DNA from: Candidatus Poribacteria bacterium
GTDB taxonomy: Bacteria; Poribacteria; WGA-4E; B28-G17
Direction of reading: 5' to 3'
DNA: 7,427 nucleotides
NCBI GenBank assembly: GCA_003645735.1
Contig: QNBQ01000063.1
Location: forward strand, 1 to 7,427
The position numbers were made by a program, and so were the translations under genes. Position 1 is the first letter of the stretch; every line of letters starts with the position of its first letter. The notes under the pieces are model-generated. The model did not search any database. It had not been told where the DNA came from and saw nothing but the letters and a program-made list of their open reading frames with translations. Positions 5,327-7,427 of the stretch are shown here, in pieces.

Positions 5327-7427
5327 CCCTCTCCATCTCCCTTAGCAGATCCAACACCCTCTCGCCCAGCCTCTCATCCTTCCTGATGACCGACCTGACC
5401 TTCCCCCCGAGCCTTTCCCTCTCCTCGGGGGACAGCTCCCCGGCGACGCAGAGGGCGATGGGCGTATCGCCGAAGCCGTCCAGCTCCTCAGCACCGGGGC
5501 CGAGAAGCTCCAGGTCGAGAACGATCAACGCGAAGCCCCTCGACCCCGCCGCCTCCATTGCATCCTCGATCGAGGAGGCCATCGTCGCCTCATATCCCGC
5601 TTCCTCCAGCCTGTCCGAGAGGGCGCGGGCGAGCTTCGGGTCCCCACAGGCGATCAACACCGCCCTCCTCTGCTTATGGCCCTTCGGCGGTTTCTTAGGG
5701 ATCGTGAAGCTGAACCTGCTCCCCTTCCCGTATTCGCTCTCGACCCAGATCCTCCCCCCGTGCATCTCCACGAGCTTCTTGACCAAGGCCAGCCCGAGGC
5801 CCGTCCCCCCGTGCTCCCTTGAGTAGGAGAAGTTGAGCTGGACGAACGGCTCGAACAGCTTGGGGATGTCCTCCTCTCTGATCCCTATCCCCGTGTCCTC
5901 GACCGAGATGGTGAACTCCAAATCGTTGTGTTCAACCGAGACGCTTATCCTTCCCCCCTTGGGCGTGAACTTGACGGCGTTCGACAGCAGGTTATACATG
6001 ATCTGCTTGATCCTCACCTTATCGGCGTAGATCGGCGGCAGATCCTCCGGGATCCTCTCGACATAGGTCAGCCCTTTGCCCCTGATCATCTCCTCCATCA
6101 CCGATCTGACCTCCTCCAACACCTCCTTGAGATCGAACTCCTGGGGATGCAGCTCCATCTTCCCGGCCTCGGCCTTGGAGAGGTCGAGGATATCGTTTAT
6201 CACGGCGAGCAGGTGCTTGCCGCTCTCGTAAATATCGGAGACGGCCTCCCGTTGATCCTCGTTCAGCTCGCCGCAAAGCCCGTCCAAAAGCAGCTCCGCG
6301 AAGCCTATTATCGCGTTGAGGGGCGTTCTAAGCTCGTGGGACATCGTCGCCAGGAATTCGCTTTTGACCCTGTTGGCTTCCCTGAGCTTCGCGATCGTCG
6401 CCTCGAGCTGTCTGGTCCTCTGGTGAACCTTGCGGTCCAGCTCCTCGTTCAACTCCCTGATCTCCTTCATAAGCGCGGCGTTTTGGAGGGCCATGGCGGT
6501 CTGGGAGGAGAAGGTTTCGAGCAGCTTCCCGTCTTGTTCCGAAAGCGGCGCCCTTCCCAGGAGGATCATCACGCCGAAGAGCCTCTCACCGTGGATCAGC
6601 GGGAGGACGGCGAGCGATCTTATGTCCGGCTCGCTCAGGCCGACGGCCCTTAGATCCGCTTGGGGATAGTTCGTTAGATATCCCTTGCGTTTTGAGGCGA
6701 CCTCTCCGATTCTGAGCTTTTCGAAGGGGAGGGTCTCAAGCGCCTCAGCTGCCGCGCTCCGGCCCGCCCAGACCTTGAGGCGGAGCCGATCCCCCTCCGA
6801 AACCCATATGCCTGCGAATGCCGGATCGAACGCCCTCGCAATCCCCTTGACCGCCAGGGACAGAATCTCATCCGGCTCCAGCGAGGTGGCCGCTTCGACG
6901 AGCACCTCGTCCAGCGTGATCCTCTTCCTCAGCTCGCCCACCATGGAGTTGAACGTCTTGGCCAGGTCGCCGACCTCGTCGTCCGACCTGACCGGCACGT
7001 CCGACCTCAGCTCGCCCGCCGCCACCTTCAAGGCGGCGTCCCTCAGCTCCCTTATGGGCCTGGCCACGTATCTTTCGGAGGTGAAAAGCCCCAGAAGCAT
7101 GAAGAGCAGGATCAAACCGCTTCCGAAGGAGAAGACGTAGAGGATCATCCTGTGCGCCGGGGCGAAGGCGAGGCTCGTCTCCTGCCAAACGATCACCTTC
7201 CACCTGAACCCCAGCGGAGAAAGCCCGGCGTAACCCACCATGTCCTCCCCCTCGTCCACCTCCCCTCTGAACCACCCGCTCTCGCCCCTCATCCTCCTCA
7301 TCAGCTCGTCCGGCATCGATCCGGAAAGCGGCCTGATCCGCCCGGTCGTGTCGAATATGATCCTCCCTTTGCCGTCCACCAGCCTGATCTTGTAGCCCCT
7401 CTCGATCTTGGAGGATAGCGCCTCGGA
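5295..7427 (-). CDS. Membrane sensor histidine kinase with C-terminal degenerate receiver domain (5' partial)
   Basis: The frame stays open to the window edge (710 codons visible), so the N-terminus is missing; a GTG at 7377-7379 is internal. Residues below are numbered from that GTG. Residues 1-75 look like the distal end of an extracytoplasmic Cache-type sensor ([11 protein letters not shown], then [14 protein letters not shown]). A membrane helix at about 77-99 is followed by HAMP (about 100-155), GAF (about 165-302), a coiled coil (about 303-340) and HisKA with SHELRTP, phospho-acceptor H348. The ATPase domain has N-box N463/N467, G1 DTGIGI (D495), F-box FEPF and G2 GGTGLGL, so kinase activity is expected. 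A C-terminal receiver fold (about 572-683) keeps the phospho-site Asp (D622) and Lys (K667), but the acidic pair is C578/G579 and the Thr/Ser switch is V645. The gene overlaps the downstream regulator by 32 nt, its likely phosphotransfer partner. The domain calls are firm; the ligand is unknown. Confidence 0.95.
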   Translation of the reverse strand, partial: SEALSSKIERGYKIRLVDGKGRIIFDTTGRIRPLSGSMPDELMRRMRGESGWFRGEVDEGEDMVGYAGLSPLGFRWKVIVWQETSLAFAPAHRMILYVFSFGSGLILLFMLLGLFTSERYVARPIRELRDAALKVAAGELRSDVPVRSDDEVGDLAKTFNSMVGELRKRITLDEVLVEAATSLEPDEILSLAVKGIARAFDPAFAGIWVSEGDRLRLKVWAGRSAAAEALETLPFEKLRIGEVASKRKGYLTNYPQADLRAVGLSEPDIRSLAVLPLIHGERLFGVMILLGRAPLSEQDGKLLETFSSQTAMALQNAALMKEIRELNEELDRKVHQRTRQLEATIAKLREANRVKSEFLATMSHELRTPLNAIIGFAELLLDGLCGELNEDQREAVSDIYESGKHLLAVINDILDLSKAEAGKMELHPQEFDLKEVLEEVRSVMEEMIRGKGLTYVERIPEDLPPIYADKVRIKQIMYNLLSNAVKFTPKGGRISVSVEHNDLEFTISVEDTGIGIREEDIPKLFEPFVQLNFSYSREHGGTGLGLALVKKLVEMHGGRIWVESEYGKGSRFSFTIPKKPPKGHKQRRAVLIACGDPKLARALSDRLEEAGYEATMASSIEDAMEAAGSRGFALIVLDLELLGPGAEELDGFGDTPIALCVAGELSPEERERLGGKVRSVIRKDERLGERVLDLLREMERDEGKGEDIDR

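Noticed and set aside
4385..5386. 333-codon plus-strand frame opposite the phosphatase regulator
   Set aside because: The minus-strand gene has all receiver and PP2C catalytic motifs; this frame has none and is rich in Arg, His and Pro.
7377..7379. GTG as the true start of the histidine kinase
   Set aside because: The frame is open for 16 more codons to the window edge, and the visible N-terminus is the middle of a Cache-type sensor domain that needs an upstream membrane helix.

Overview
The window comes from a fairly GC-rich Gram-negative bacterium. It encodes a TonB-dependent outer-membrane receptor, so the cell has an outer membrane. The receptor's plug motif (VRGG...DE...V.LDGVPIYQPYHL) resembles receptors of FCB-group and related deep-branching phyla. 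I cannot place the organism more precisely; a Poribacteria/Latescibacteria-like lineage is only an impression. All six genes are on the minus strand, so transcription runs from high to low coordinates, and nearly every base is coding.

Layout in order of transcription: (1) 7427-5295, a membrane sensor histidine kinase whose N-terminus lies outside the window (Cache-like end, TM, HAMP, GAF, HisKA, HATPase, degenerate receiver). (2) 5326-4151, a response regulator whose output domain is a PP2C/SpoIIE-type phosphatase; it overlaps the kinase gene by 32 nt. (3) 4147-3161, a Gfo/Idh/MocA-family NAD(P)-dependent oxidoreductase, starting 3 nt after the regulator's stop. (4) 3148-2576, a flavin reductase/flavoredoxin-like FMN-binding protein, 12 nt further on. 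(5) 2607-2023, 5-formyltetrahydrofolate cyclo-ligase, overlapping gene 4 by 32 nt. (6) 1947-1, the TonB-dependent receptor, complete, with its stop codon on the first three bases of the window.

Genes 1-5 are packed like a single transcription unit. Genes 1 and 2 form a plausible signalling pair: a stimulus sensed outside the membrane leads to phosphotransfer to the regulator and a change in Ser/Thr phosphatase activity, probably in a partner-switching pathway whose targets are not here. Genes 3-5 are metabolic (sugar-type redox, flavin redox, folate C1 repair), and nothing in the sequence shows that they share a pathway with the signalling pair.

The only real intergenic gap is the 75 nt at 1948-2022. 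It holds a perfect 11-bp inverted repeat plus a third copy of the same GTGCACGA half-site, so two mutually exclusive 11-bp hairpins are possible. This is the most interesting non-coding signal in the window. I see no mobile element, CRISPR array, tRNA or rRNA, and no convincing new multi-gene system.
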